The notes under the pieces are model-generated. The model saw only the letters and a list, made by a program, of their open reading frames with translations. It searched no databases and had not been told where the DNA came from. This document shows positions 47,186 to 58,335 of a stretch of 64,000 bases of DNA, piece by piece. The stretch covers positions 24,565,501 to 24,629,500 of the forward strand of contig NC_065577.1 of assembly GCF_937616625.2 (NCBI RefSeq), read 5' to 3'. This DNA is from Mercurialis annua (lineage: Eukaryota; Streptophyta; Magnoliopsida; Malpighiales; Euphorbiaceae). The stretch's first letter is position 1. Each line of letters starts with the position of its first letter. The position numbers and the translations under genes were made by a program.

Positions 47186-47668
47186 AGAGTGTTCGCACTT
47201 ACTCCTCAGGATGCGCGTGCATCAAACGCTGTGGTGCAAGGTACCATTACGATTTCTTTTACTAGTGCTTTGGCTTTATTTGATGCGGGTGCAACCCATT
47301 CGTTTGTGTGTACGTGTTATGCCGGGAAATTGGGTATTGCACCATCTGTTTTGAGTGAACCTCTAGCCGTGTCTACACCTATGTCTGAAGGTGTAGTAGT
47401 GGACGTCGTTTATCCTTCTTGTCCATTGGTTATTCAGGGTAGAGAATTATCTGCTGATTTGATTGTGCTTGAAGTTCTTTCTTTTGATGTCATCTTTGGG
47501 ATGGATTGGTTGTCACGCCACTTTGCTTCTATTGACTGTCGAGGGAAGTCAGTCGAGTTTAGGATTCCAGGTGATCTACCTTTTTCCTTTCAGGGAGAAA
47601 AGGCGGAGACACCTAAGAATCTGATTTCCGCCATCAAGGCAAAGCGGATGTTAGGCAAGGGTTGCTAG
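47186..47668 (+). pseudogene. pol: pol: retropepsin-like aspartic protease
   Basis: The frame begins with RVFALTPQDARASNAVVQGT and has the active-site LFDAGATHSFV (Asp-Ala-Gly, normal for this clade), then GVVVDVVYPSCPLVIQGREL and [14 protein letters not shown]. This is a full-length domain of about 150 residues. It ends at a TAG (47666-47668) where the copy at 63650 has CAG, a C-to-T change that now separates PR from RT. It processes the polyprotein in working elements. Confidence 0.9.
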
Positions 47669-48433
47669 GGTTTTCTTGCTGTGGTTCGTGATTTGGAGGC
47701 TGATAGGGGGGATATGCATAGTGTTCCGATAGTGAACGAGTTCACTGATGTGTTTCCATAGGAATTGCCTGGATTACCACCTAGCCGTGAGATCGAGTTT
47801 TGCATTGATGTGGTTTCTGGTACAGCTCTGATTTCGGTACCGCCGTATCGGATGGCTCCTACGGAGCTGAAGGTGTTGAAGGACCAGTTACAAGAGTTGT
47901 TGGATAGCGGGTTCATCAGACCGAGTACTTCTCCGTGGGGTGCTCCAGTTCTGTTTGTGAAGAAAAAAGACGGTTCCTTTCGACTGTGCATCGACTACAG
48001 ACATTTGAACAAGGCTACTGTCAAGAACAGATATCCTCTTCCTCTCATCGATGATTTGTTTGACCAGTTGCAGGGTGCGAAGTGTTTTTCCAAGATTGAT
48101 TTGAGGTCTGGGTATCGTTAACTTTGGATCAGTGGTGTAGATGTGCCAAAGACTGCTTTTCGAACGCGATATGGACATTTTGAGTTTCTGGTTATGTCCT
48201 TTGGTCTGACTAACGCACCAGCAGCGTTTATGGATATGATGAACATAGTTTTCAAGCCGTTTTTGGATCAATTTGTTATCGTCTTCATTGATGACATTTT
48301 GATCTATTCTCTGAATGAGGAGGAGCATGCTTATCATTTGAGGACTATACTACAAAAGTTGCGTGAGCATCAGTTGTATGCTAAGTTCTCAAAATGTTAG
48401 TTCTGGCTGGATCAGGTTACCTTTCTAGGACAC
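47669..48433 (+). pseudogene. pol: pol: reverse transcriptase with several stops
   Basis: RT motifs are all found: [64 protein letters not shown] and the active-site FIDDILIYS. Stops interrupt it at about 47760 (TAG for GAG), 48119 (TAA for CAA) and 48398 (TAG in the KCEFW stretch). No frameshift is needed to follow the domain from 47669 to the RNase H. Inactive copy. Confidence 0.9.
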
Positions 48434-49198
48434 GTGGTCTCGAAAGATGGGATCAAGGTTGATCCGAAGAAAATTGAGGCAGTTATGGATTGGCAAAGGC
48501 CGAGGTCAATTACCGAGATCAGGAGTTTTCTAGGTTTAGCTGGCTACAATCGTCGGTTCGTGCAAGATTTCTCCAGGATATCTGCACCGTTGACTAAACT
48601 GACACAGAAGGGTGTTAAGTTTGAGTGGACGGACAAGTGCGAGGCGAGCTTTAAGAAGCTCAAGGAGATTTTGACTATAGCTCCGGTTTTAGCATTGCCT
48701 TCTGGCATTGACGGTTTCACAGTGTATTGTGATGCGTCTCGGATTGGTTTGGGTTGCGTACTGATGCAACATGGACAGGTGATTGCCTATGCTTCCAGAC
48801 AGTTGAAGAAGTATGAGGTAAATTACCCTACTCATGAGTTAGAGTTGGTAGATGTGGTTTTTGCGCTGAAAATTTGGAGTTATTATTTGTACGGTGCTAC
48901 TTGTGAGATCTTCACTAATCATAAGAGTCTGAAGTATATCTTTGATCAGAGAGAGTTGAACTTGAGACAGAGGAGGTGGCTAGAGTTACTAAAAGACTAC
49001 GACTGTACTATTCAGTACCATCCTGGTAAGGCTAATGTGGTAGCCGATGCGTTGAGTCGTAAGTCTTCGGGCAGTCTGGCTCATATTTATGAGATTGGGC
49101 GTAGACCCATGATTAGAGAGTGGCACGGTTTGATAGCTTCAGGCTATGGTTTTCAGGTTTCTCAGGCTGGTTGTTTGTTAGCACAGTTGCAAGTGTAA
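48434..49198 (+). pseudogene. pol: pol: RT thumb/connection and RNase H
   Basis: An open frame of 254 codons holds [19 protein letters not shown] and [15 protein letters not shown] (thumb/connection), then RNase H with [33 protein letters not shown] and VVADALSRK. The third acidic residue (FTDHKS in the minus-strand copy) is Asn here, a catalytic loss. The frame ends at TAA 49196-49198 where the sister copy has a Gln/CAA-type codon. Confidence 0.9.
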
Positions 49199-49326
49199 CC
49201 TGTTTTGATTGATCGCATCAAAGCTTAACAAGCTGAGGATCCACAGTTGAGACGGATTATTGAGGAGGTTTGGCAGGACGGTAATTCTGAGTTTACTTTT
49301 GTGGAGTGTGTTCTGAGACATGGTTC
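49199..49326 (+). pseudogene. pol: pol: linker between RNase H and integrase
   Basis: PVLIDRIKA, then a TAA, then DGNSEF and VLRHGS match the sister copy's linker. The segment is cut at GGTTC (49322-49326), the left target duplication of the Copia-type LTR; the homologous frame resumes at 51345. Confidence 0.85.
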
Positions 49327-49758
49327 TGTTGGTGCAGCAGGACGTGAGGGTCCGAATCTTATATTTCAATTCAAAATTGGAATTCCAACAATTCGGATCC
49401 AGAAATTGATCATATCAATAACAAATGGATCGTCGTATCATCTAGTAATTAAAGCACACATCTAGAAACCGTAAGAAGAATACCTATGTCGATTCTCCAA
49501 CGATTCTTGTAGTCCCGATAGTACGGCGACCTCAAGCTCGTCCACACGAGTATGCGTCCGATTGAATCCCCGCCTTGAAGTAATCTGCAAGAGTTTCTAT
49601 TGCTAAGCAACCCTAAGCTAAAACTCTCGCCTCGATTACGTCTTTTGCTGGGATGTATGAAAAACTTTCTCCAAGCTTTTCTGTGATTGATGACTACTTG
49701 AACTCCTTCAAATATGGTCTCTTAAGTGTGGTGTGTGTAGAATGAGCAAAGACAACCT

Positions 49759-49768
49759 CTATTTATAG
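49759..49768 (-). promoter_or_regulatory. TATA box of the Copia-type LTR
   Basis: The minus strand reads CTATAAATAG, a consensus plant TATA box, followed by a short pyrimidine/A-rich stretch where a start about 30 bases on (near 49730) would lie. It defines U3 as the long right part of the LTR and makes R/U5 about 400 bases. Confidence 0.7.
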
Positions 49769-49799
49769 GGTAGAGCTTTGCTTAAGAATGCAACACCTC

Positions 49800-49976
49800 A
49801 CATGCTAGGTGTCACACACCAAGCAAAGGTGTTGCCACCATTGGACACCTGACATGCTAGGTGTCACACACCAAGCATAGGTGTTGCCACCATCTGACAC
49901 ATCACATGCTAGGTGTCACACATCAAGCATAGGTGTTGCCACCTTCTAACTCGTCGGATGCTAGGTGTCACACACA
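49800..49976 (+). repeat. 52-bp tandem repeat in the Copia-type LTR
   Basis: Units start ACATGCTAGGTGTCACACAC at 49800, 49852 and 49904, with a partial fourth from 49956. They lie upstream of the TATA box (in minus-strand reading), the place where enhancer repeats are common in LTRs. Confidence 0.85.
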
Positions 49977-49980
49977 GAGA

Positions 49981-50146
49981 CATACATGACATCATCACAT
50001 GACATCATCACGTGACATCATCATATGACATCATCGTGACATCATCACATGACATCATCGTGACATCATCACATGGCATCATCGTGACATCATCACATGA
50101 CATCATTGTGACATCATCACATGACATCATCGTGACGTCATCACAT
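49981..50146 (+). repeat. Short tandem repeat, GACATCATC core
   Basis: A run of GACATCATCACAT and GACATCATCGT units alternates, giving a roughly 24-bp composite period for about 165 bases. The core includes TGACATCA/TGACGTCA-like strings, resembling bZIP (TGACG-type) sites; binding is inference. Confidence 0.8.
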
Positions 50147-51349
50147 TAACTTGGATAAAATACAATTAGGTGCCTACTAATTTATAACTCTTACAAATTA
50201 GTCCCTAATTTATACTTGTTTTTCATCTTAGATTAATTTCCGAGATATGCTAGTATCCATATGAAATCGATCTCTCGCAAACTGAATCGGTTGTACACCC
50301 TATTGTGTGTGACTAACTAGGTTCACATCTATATGGCAACGGGAGTCATAAGAAACGCCTTTCTTATATTAAATAATCAAATCTCATTAATTATTAATTC
50401 TCGTAGATCGTGAGTGACGTCTAGCAACATATCACGACCCCCAAATAGATATGAATGTTTCGATGCATTCTTTATGAACCAATGTTCATAATTACCGTAC
50501 ACTCAAAATTCCCTTCATCTAAGATTCTGATCTCGACTAGTGTCACGATTAAGTCAAACACTGTTTGTCTTAATCATATGACCTCATCTCAGTTCTTATT
50601 CTTGATAAATATGACTTCCACTAGAAACAACTTTCTAAGTAAGTCATATACACTCGCGCAGGGTTTATCATCCATGAAGAACAATTTGAGATAGCATAGA
50701 ATCTTTTCTCCGTTCATTCGGAGTGATAAATCCTCTCTTGGTTAAACCCCTATCTCCACATACAACTAACTAGAGCCAACACATCATGCGACCCTAGCTC
50801 ATGAAAGATCTAGGGATAAGGAGTATCAAACTCTAATTACCTATATACAAGATAGTGTCACCGTAAATCAAAGGACATATGTACAATTATGAACTAGATG
50901 ACATTAAATTGACTTTAATGAAATACCATGTATAAGTCATCTAGCGTCACTTGTTCGACCCACTCAACATCTTGAGTGTCCACATGTTTATCCCGATCTC
51001 CATTAAGTAGTATGAGACTCGCTACTTCCTATAATTATTAACTCCTTACTAATCAGGAGAATAAACAGAGGTGACAATCTTTCCGGGATAATACGATGCC
51101 CTTATTCGTAGGACCACATCGATCATGAATTGTTATTTAGATCACATGTATAATAAAATCTGTAACTCATATTCTTAACACCTTAAGAATAGATTCTATC
51201 ACAATGTGATAAGGAGAATACGTAATAAATGAACACTTAGTTGATGAGACACTTAGTTCAATTAGAACATATATATCTTTGCCATTGGGATTAGTTCTAC
51301 AAAATATACATGATCAAATGGCCATAGGGCACATACTACTGACAGGTTC

Positions 51350-52149
51350 GAGGTTGTATGTTCCAGATTCAGATGGTTTGAGGGACCAGATTATGGAAGA
51401 AGCGCACAAGTCTGCTTATAGTGTTCATCCAGGTTCTACTAAGATGTACCATGATCTTAAGGGTACCTACTGTGGAGCGGGATGAAGAAGGATGTCGCTG
51501 AGTATGTTTCTAAGTGTTTGACTTGCCAGCAGGTGAAGCTGGAGCATCAGAGACCATTTGACTATCTGCAGCCACTACCTATTCCAGAGTGGAAGTGGGA
51601 GCGGATTGCCATGGATTTTGTGGTTGGTTTACCACGTACTCGACAGGGGTACGATTCCATCTGGCTGATAGTTGACCGTATGACCAAGTCAGCTCATTTC
51701 CTTCCGATCAAGGTTTCGTATACTGCTTCGAAGTTGGCTCATTGTACATCGACAGGATTGTCAGTTTGCATGGTGTACCGGTTTTTATTATTTCAGACAG
51801 AGGTTTTGTGTTTACTTCGAGGTTCTAGAAAAGCGTTACAGGAATCCTTGGTTCTCGGTTGGATTTCAGTACAGCTTTTCATCCTCAGACTGACGGTCAG
51901 TCTGAGAGGACTATTCAGACATTAGAGGATATGCTCACGATGTGTGTTCTCGATTTTCAGGGTAGCTGGGATGCTCATTTGGCATTGATTGAGTTTTCTT
52001 ACAACAACAGTTACCACGCGAGTATTGAGATGGCGCTGTATGAGGCTTTGTACGGGCGCAAGTGTAGATCTCCTATCTGTTGGGAGGAGGTTGGAGAGCG
52101 TGAACTCTCGGGAGCAGAGATTATTCAGATTACCTCAGAGAAGGTATAG
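51350..52149 (+). pseudogene. pol: pol: integrase zinc finger and catalytic core
   Basis: SRLYVPDSDGLRDQIMEEAH, then [17 protein letters not shown] carries the two His of the HHCC finger; the two Cys follow in CLTCQQ after a one-base loss near 51478 (TACTGTGG against TACTGGTGG). The core has [16 protein letters not shown] (first Asp), a second frameshift near 51742 after SKLAH that throws out the SDR motif frame, and in the restored frame [18 protein letters not shown] (catalytic Glu). It ends at a TAG at 52147-52149. It joins cDNA to host DNA in working elements; dead here. Confidence 0.9.
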
Positions 52150-52649
52150 TTGATCAAACGGAGGTTAGAGACTGCTTTTAGTCGGCATAAGAGTTATACT
52201 GATCCGAAGAGCAAAGACATTGAGTTTCATGTTGGTGATTTCGTGTTTCTTCGGGTTTCGCCTGTGAAAGGCGTGGTTCGTTTTGGTGTCAAGGGAAAGT
52301 TGGCACCGAGGTATATTGGTCCTTACGAGATTTCAGAGAGGATTGGAGCTGTGGCTTATCGTCTGGTTCTGCCGCCAAACATGTCGTTAGTACATCCAGT
52401 GCTTCATGTTTCTATGTTGAGAAGTGCATTTCTGATCCTTCGCACGTGATTGTGTCCCAGAGCGTTGAGATTGACCAAGAGTTATCGTATGAGGAACAAC
52501 CAGTTGAGGTTGTTGATACACAAGTGCGTAAATTGCGGAACAAGGAGATTCTGATGGTCAAAGTTCTCTGGCACAATCATTCTGTTGAGGAGTGCACTTG
52601 GGAGACCGATTCGGATATGCAGAATTGCTATCCTTTTCTTTTTCTTTGA
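52150..52649 (+). pseudogene. pol: pol: integrase C-terminus and chromodomain
   Basis: [16 protein letters not shown] and [19 protein letters not shown] are followed by the GPYEI motif. A frameshift near 52430 separates this from [20 protein letters not shown], after which the chromodomain reads ILMVKVLWHNHSVEECTWET and ends with DSDMQNCYPFLF. The terminal chromodomain is the mark of chromoviruses and is thought to steer insertion to marked chromatin. Sequence is of the short Tekay/Del kind, not the CR motif of centromere-specific CRM elements. Confidence 0.9.
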
Positions 52650-52755
52650 GGTACGATATTTTGATTTTATGTGATCTTTGTGAGTTTATTTGTGTTACGT
52701 GTTTTACTGCCGTTAATTGCTTATCGTATTAAATTCGAGGACGAATTTATAATTA

Positions 52756-52766
52756 GTTAGGGAGAA
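52756..52766 (+). other. Polypurine tract of the plus-strand element
   Basis: GTTAGGGAGAA stands directly before TGTAAT of the 3' LTR, the expected place for the plus-strand primer. The G run is shorter than in the minus-strand element. Confidence 0.75.
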
Positions 52767-55638
52767 TGTAATATCCCGTAAAAAAAATTTAATTTATTTC
52801 TCGATGAAATTCCGGTAATTTTCGGGTCGTTTTTTGTAGTGGTTCGGTTTGTGGTTCAACCAAAAGGGTTGAACCACACTCTTTAAAATCAGGTCTCAAA
52901 AGAGACCTAATTTTTGGATTTTTTTTTGTTCGAGACTCAAGGTCTCATACGAGACCTAAACAAATAAGGCCTGGTCTCGTACGAGACCAGGGTTCTCGAA
53001 CGAGAACAACATCAAATTGCTGTTCTCGGGGGGGGCATTTTTGACCTTCAATATTTCATGAATCGGTCCATTTAAATACGTAAATCCAAAACCTAATACA
53101 TTCTCCACACTTCAAAGAAAACATAGTCGTCATTCCCTTCCGTTTCCGCAGAGAATTCGCTGATTAAATTCCTCTCAAAGTTATCAGAAAATCATCGGTA
53201 AGTTTGTTTAAGAATTTTCAGTTTTTGTTTTAAACGGCAATTCCGAATTTTTGATCGTTCTCTCTCGTTGTTAGATCGAAATCGATTCCGCTTGATCCTA
53301 TAGATTCTAGATTCAATTCTCTACGATTCCCTACCTCATTTTCGCAAAACGGTACGTGATCAACCTCGTTTTAATCGTCGTACGGTTTATCGTTTTAAGT
53401 TATATTCACTGTTCTTCATTTATGTTGTTTCTGCCGATTGCTCCTTTCCTCTATTGGCTTTGATTTTGCTTCATTCATGTTATAAACCTCTTGTATGTTT
53501 AGTCGTTAATCGTTTAAACTCGGTTAGAAATCCTTAGCTCGTTTTTATGATTTTCTCTTCGTCGTTCTTAGAACGAATGTTTACTGTCGATTCCTTCTTG
53601 GGATTTCTGATTTCTTAATCATTGTTAAGAGTTATGTTTGCTTGATGATTGAGGGTTTGAGGTTTGGCAATGATTCGATTTCATGATTGCTTTCAAATTG
53701 AAGTTATATTGTTTGATTTTGTTCAATGATTTGGAGCTACTGTTCGTGAGATTCATATAGGTTAATATGTGAGGAAGATGATGACATGTCATCGATGGAT
53801 TGGCTGAATCATTTGTTTTTGGCTAAAGGTTTAATTAGATCACTGATTTGTTTTGCATTAAACCTATTGATTTCTTAAGTTAAATGTTATCTATGGATTA
53901 ATCGATTTCAATTTCAAATTTGAAGATTTCATTTAAATTGAAAGTTTGATAAATTGGTAAATTGTGACTATAAATGTTTTACAAACTTAAGTTAATATAA
54001 TTACTCGGGTAATTATATTTGTTTTTGAATATGAATGTGGCTAAATTACAATTTAGCCCCTGAATATTTTTATAACTTAATTAAGTAAGTTTTTGGTTAG
54101 TAAACCTATACTTTGTTTTAATTATAAACAAAAGTAATTAATTTGATTTCGGATGTTAATTTGGCTAAAGTACAGTTTAGCCCCTAGTTGGCTAAAGTAC
54201 AGTTTAATCCCTAAACTTTTATGAACTTAAAATGGTTAGATTTTTGGTTGTAACTTGGGTTGCTTGAAATTGAAGTTATTGAGTTCCGCTTTTAAAATGG
54301 ATTATTATTTTGTTAAATTATTTTATAAATATAAACTCGGGTTTATATTTGATAAACGTTTTGAGTTGGGTTAGACTTGGGTCACCCGCCAAGTGAGATT
54401 AGCTTAGTAGTTATTGGTAACTCGGCTAACCCACTATTTGGAAATTATTTAATATTTAATATTTATTAAATAATATTTATTAATGGGATTTCAAAGTGAG
54501 AACTCAATGGACTTGTAATAATTGTGCATTGCTACCTTTTGGGTATTTTTGTGTTGTTCTGGATTATTTAATTCCGACGTGTTATTTATGCTAGTCCTAT
54601 GTGGTGTCTAGTACTCTCTAGAGTTAGGGTCTGTTTTTAATAATTATTTTATTTCTCTAGACCCGTCTACTGTTCGTGCTTCAGAGGCGAACCAGGATTA
54701 GTTGCTTGCCGGTTATCACGTGGATTAGCAAGTAGTTAGTTTGTACTTACTATTTACCGCTTTAATAAGTAAATTATTATTTTAATATTAAATATATATA
54801 TGGTACGTATATTTCGAACTATTTTATTATTATGGCTTCTAGTTGGAACATGCTACCTAATGGGCATCATTAGGACTGCGTGCGCACCGGTAATCATCTG
54901 GGTAAGGTATATATGGAAATGTGGTAACTCGGTGTGAGCATAGCTTTCGGGACCAAATAGAGTAACTCGGTATAGCACAGCTCTCGGGGCTCTGGATATG
55001 GTATAAGTGTGGTCAGTGGTAACTCGGTGTAGCTCAGCTCTCGGGACCAGACCTATTGGAATATGTTTATTATTTAGAATTATGGATTAGGGTTCGAACT
55101 ATTATTTGCAATATCGTTATTAAATGTTTTAAACGGTTTTATAGGTTTTCCACTTAATAAATGTAGATAGTGGTATAAACTCATCTCAGTATATATGACC
55201 CCGTTGTTTTCTCAATTTTTCCAGGGTTATGATTTGAGAGAGTCGCTGGTCTCCGTTCTTTACTTTCTCGGAGGTTTTTATTATTTTGATAAACTGTAAA
55301 ACTATTTTATTCTTAGACCATAGTAGTAACTAGACGTCTTTATTTTATTCTAGTTGTTGTCAGATTGGTCTGACTGATTTATTATTGCTCTGGCATGTTA
55401 CATAATCATTCTGGATTATTTATGTTAAACTGATTTAATACCATTATTGGAATGTATGTTATCTTAATTGTTGAATATTATAACTGCTAGATTTAGGCTG
55501 AAGTCTCGGTTGCCCCCGAGCATTGGTTTTCTGCAGGTTTATGTGTTTATATGTTAAATGAAAGGCTAGCTACAGGTTTTGGTACTACATTACCCATACC
55601 CTAGCGCCGGTCGTAATTCATGCAAATGGGTCGTGAAA
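52767..55638 (+). repeat. 3' LTR of the Tekay-like element
   Basis: 2872 bp from TGTAATATCCCG to GGTCGTGAAA, where the last CA has become AA. It is collinear with the 5' LTR. Module differences include a shorter G run (about 53027), a better-kept GGTCTCGTACGAGACC (near 52974) and two instead of degenerate copies of the 27-bp duplication (54161-54214). Near its end the paired AACTCGGTGT...GCTCTCGGGAC blocks occur three times (54920-55050). Splice donor at 53198. Confidence 0.94.
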
Positions 55639-55643
55639 AAAAT

Positions 55644-56971
55644 GTTGAGAAAAAAATTCAAATGTTTCACCTTTTAGCGATTTAAGTCAAACATTTAGAA
55701 ACGTTACGAAACAAATCAAAGCGTTTCACCTTTTTAGCGATTTAAGCCAAAGCGTTTACAAAACATCACGAAACAAAGCCGAACATTTCACCTTTTTAGC
55801 GATCTAAGCCAAACATTTACAAATGTTACGAACCAAAACCAAACGTTTACAATCGTTATGAAACAAATCCAAATGTTTCCCTATTTTAGCGATTTAAGCC
55901 AAACATTTATAAACGTTATGAAACAAAAGCGCTTAATTGAATCGTATATGGAATTAGATTTAAAAAAGGTTAAACATTTCGATTTGTTTCATAACGTTTG
56001 TAAGCGTTAGGCTTAAATTTCTAAAAAGGTGAAACGCTTGAATTTGTTTCATAACGTTTGTAAGCGTTTGGCTTAAATTGCAGAAAAGGTGAAACGTTTG
56101 GTTTTGTTTCGTAACGTTTGTAAACGTTCGGCTTAAATCGCTAAAAATTTGAAACATTTGGATTTTTTCCGTAACGTTTGTACGTAAATAGCTAAAAATA
56201 TGAAAAGTTTGGATTTGCTTCATAACGTTTTAAACGTTTGGTTTTGTTTCGTAACGTTTGTAAACGTTTGGCTTACATCGCTAAAAATGTGAAACGTTTG
56301 TCAATGTTTGGCTTAAATTGCTAAAAACATTTGGATTTGTTTCGTAATGTTTGTAAACGTTCGGCTTAAATTATGAAACAAATTCAAACGTTTCTATATT
56401 TTTGCAATTTAAGCCAAACGTAAACGTTTACAAACATTACGAAACAAATCCAAGCGTTTCACCTTTTTAGCAATTTATGCCAAACGTTTATAAACAAATC
56501 TAAACGTTTTGAAACAAAACCAAACATTTAAAATGTTACGAAACAAATCCAAACATTTCCCCATTTTAGCGATTTAAGCCAAACGTTTAAAACGTTACGA
56601 AACAAATTCAAATGTTTCCCCATTTTAGTGATTTAAGCCAAACGTTTACAAACGTTACAAAACAAATCTTAACGTTTCCTCTTTTTAGCGATTTAAGCCA
56701 AACGTCTACAAACATTACGAAACAAATCCAAACGTTTCTCCATTTTAGCGATTTAAGACAAACGTTTACAAACGTTGCGAAACAAATCCAAACGTTTACA
56801 AACGCTACGAAATAAATCCAAGCGTTTCATCCTTTTAGCAATTAAAGCCAAACATTTACAAACGTTACGAAATAAAATCCAAACCTTTCACCTTTTTAGC
56901 GATTTAAGCCAAACGTTTCCAAAAGTTACAAAAAAATCCAAACGTTTCACCTTTTTAGCGATTTAAGCCAA
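55644..56971. repeat. Satellite between the Tekay-like element and a diverged LTR
   Basis: B units run to about 55925, a junction string with GAATCGTATATGGAATTA follows, then A units to about 56380, then B units. This repeats the arrangement at about 36650-37700, including the same peptide-like shadows, so it is a segmental duplicate about 19.1 kb away (about 2.95 kb without the inserted element). Confidence 0.9.
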
Positions 56972-58335
56972 TGTAATATCCCGTATTTTTTTTCCTTTTT
57001 CAAATTATTTGAGTCGTTCGCCGATTTGGTCGTGGTTCGATTTGTGTTTGGCTTGTGTTGAATTAGTTTGACCCACGTTTTTCTTTTAATTTGGCCATAT
57101 ATGGTCCATGTATTTATTTTGAATTGGTCATGCATTTGGCCCTTGTATTCTTTTGAATTGTCCATACATTGGCCCATGTTAATTTTCAGCAAAATGAGAC
57201 CTGCTCTTGCAATTTCAAATTGCAGCAGCACGCAAACAAGTTTTATTTCCATATTTTTAGGTCTTTTAAACCCCGATTTAAAACCTAATTCATACATCAT
57301 GTTCTCTAGAGCCTAGCCGACATTACCATCTCAAATACTCTGAAATTAGACTCTCTATTCATCGGTGAGTTCTTGTCAAATCTCGGTAAGTATCTTATCT
57401 TATTTCCAGTTTTGCTTATTATCGACACTTTCGTTTATTGACTCGTTCTCGTTCGTTTCAGCATCGAATCGAGATTTGTTTCTTTAATGTCGTAGCTAAC
57501 TCAGTCCTCTTTGATTCTACGCTTGAAATTTATTTTCGGTACGTTATTCTCTCCGTACTAAGTGCCGTCGTTTTACCATTTTTTTACGGATTTTGTTAAC
57601 TGATTTGGCTTGAAGCTTCTGTCAATTGGTTGCTTGATTCCTATGGCTGACTTTATGTTGTTCTAAGGTCATAATCTAATGCTTTGTTATTCATTTACTG
57701 ATTTTCTGAGGTTGTTATAAATATTTATGTCAAATAATTCTCGTATTCTTCGTGTTGTTGGTCGTACTCTTCTTGTTGGTGCACTGTTGTTTCTTCTTCA
57801 ATTGATGTTATGGTCCTTAAGTTTTGATTGCTCATTATTTGAATTTTTCTTATTAATTTGTTACTGTTATCTTGTGTTGCATGTTTAAATGATTTCATAC
57901 TTAATTGGGTTTATTTTTGCCTCCTCAAACTTAATTTTGGTTAACTACTTTATAGTGAGTGATCTAATCATTCAATTAGGTATTGTTTCTACGTAATTAT
58001 TCCACTAGTTATGGCAATTGGTTCCTTGGGTTGGATAATTGGTGATAGTGAGTGTGCTATTTGTTTTAACTATTGAAAATATTATTTTTGGTTTTCATAA
58101 TTTACTAGAATTATTAAATTGGTTTGATATTGATTTTTTTTAAACCGGACTTTGATTTTTAAATTACCTGTTATTAACATTATTTTAAATCTAAAAATAA
58201 TATTGGTATTGATTATAATTTAAATTATTATATTTTGAAAACGATAATTTATACTATAATCTTTTAAACGAATAATCAATTGAGTAATTGTCAATTTTAA
58301 ATTATTGGCTTGGTGTGCCAATTTGGCTAAATTAT
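56972..58335 (+). repeat. Diverged, 3'-truncated LTR
   Basis: It starts TGTAATATCCCGTA after satellite and keeps the general plan (CGTGGTTCGATTTGTG, splice-donor-like GGTGAGTTC at 57364 and CGGTAAGTATC at 57385, a later GGCTAAATTATA) but little else matches the other LTRs by eye. In place of palindromes it has short degenerate repeats of TTTGAATTGGTC and TTTGGCCC type (57080-57180). It breaks off into satellite near 58335, so about half the LTR is missing. The 117- and 82-codon frames at 56947-57316 are shadows. Confidence 0.75.

Larger units (their letters stand above)
49327..51344 (-). repeat. Copia-type solo LTR inserted in the integrase gene
   Basis: 2018 bp with TG...CA ends: on the minus strand it starts TGTCAGTAGTATGTGCCC (51344) and ends GCTGCACCAACA (49327). 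GGTTC at 49322-49326 and 51345-51349 is a perfect 5-bp duplication, and the integrase frame is continuous if the LTR is left out. Orientation is given by the TATA box on the minus strand. The text resembles long LTRs of Copia elements of the SIRE/Tork kind, from memory of motif style only. It contains two tandem arrays (49800-49976, 49981-50146). The small open frame at 50455-50694 shows no domain. Confidence 0.9.
39482..55638 (+). mobile_element. Complete-length but dead Tekay/Del-type Ty3-gypsy element, with two nested insertions
   Basis: The order on the plus strand is 5' LTR (39482-45342), primer site, gag, PR, RT, RNase H, integrase, chromodomain, polypurine tract, 3' LTR (52767-55638). 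Flanks are AAAAC (39477-39481) and AAAAT (55639-55643), a 5-bp duplication with one CpG-type change; joining the flanks gives an uninterrupted orientation-B satellite unit. A reverse solo LTR sits in the 5' LTR and a Copia-type solo LTR in the integrase gene. Without them the element is about 11.1 kb. Many stops and frameshifts make it non-functional. By eye the two LTRs differ by a few percent overall and more in the 5' module. Confidence 0.95.

Noticed and set aside
52150..52649. Centromere-specific CRM element
   Set aside because: The C-terminal domain is a standard chromodomain with ECTWET, as in Tekay/Del; no CR motif is seen, so a centromeric location cannot be argued from this.
56947..57300. 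117-codon minus-strand frame as a gene
   Set aside because: It spans the satellite/LTR border and its residues have no family sign; the sequence is LTR on the plus strand.
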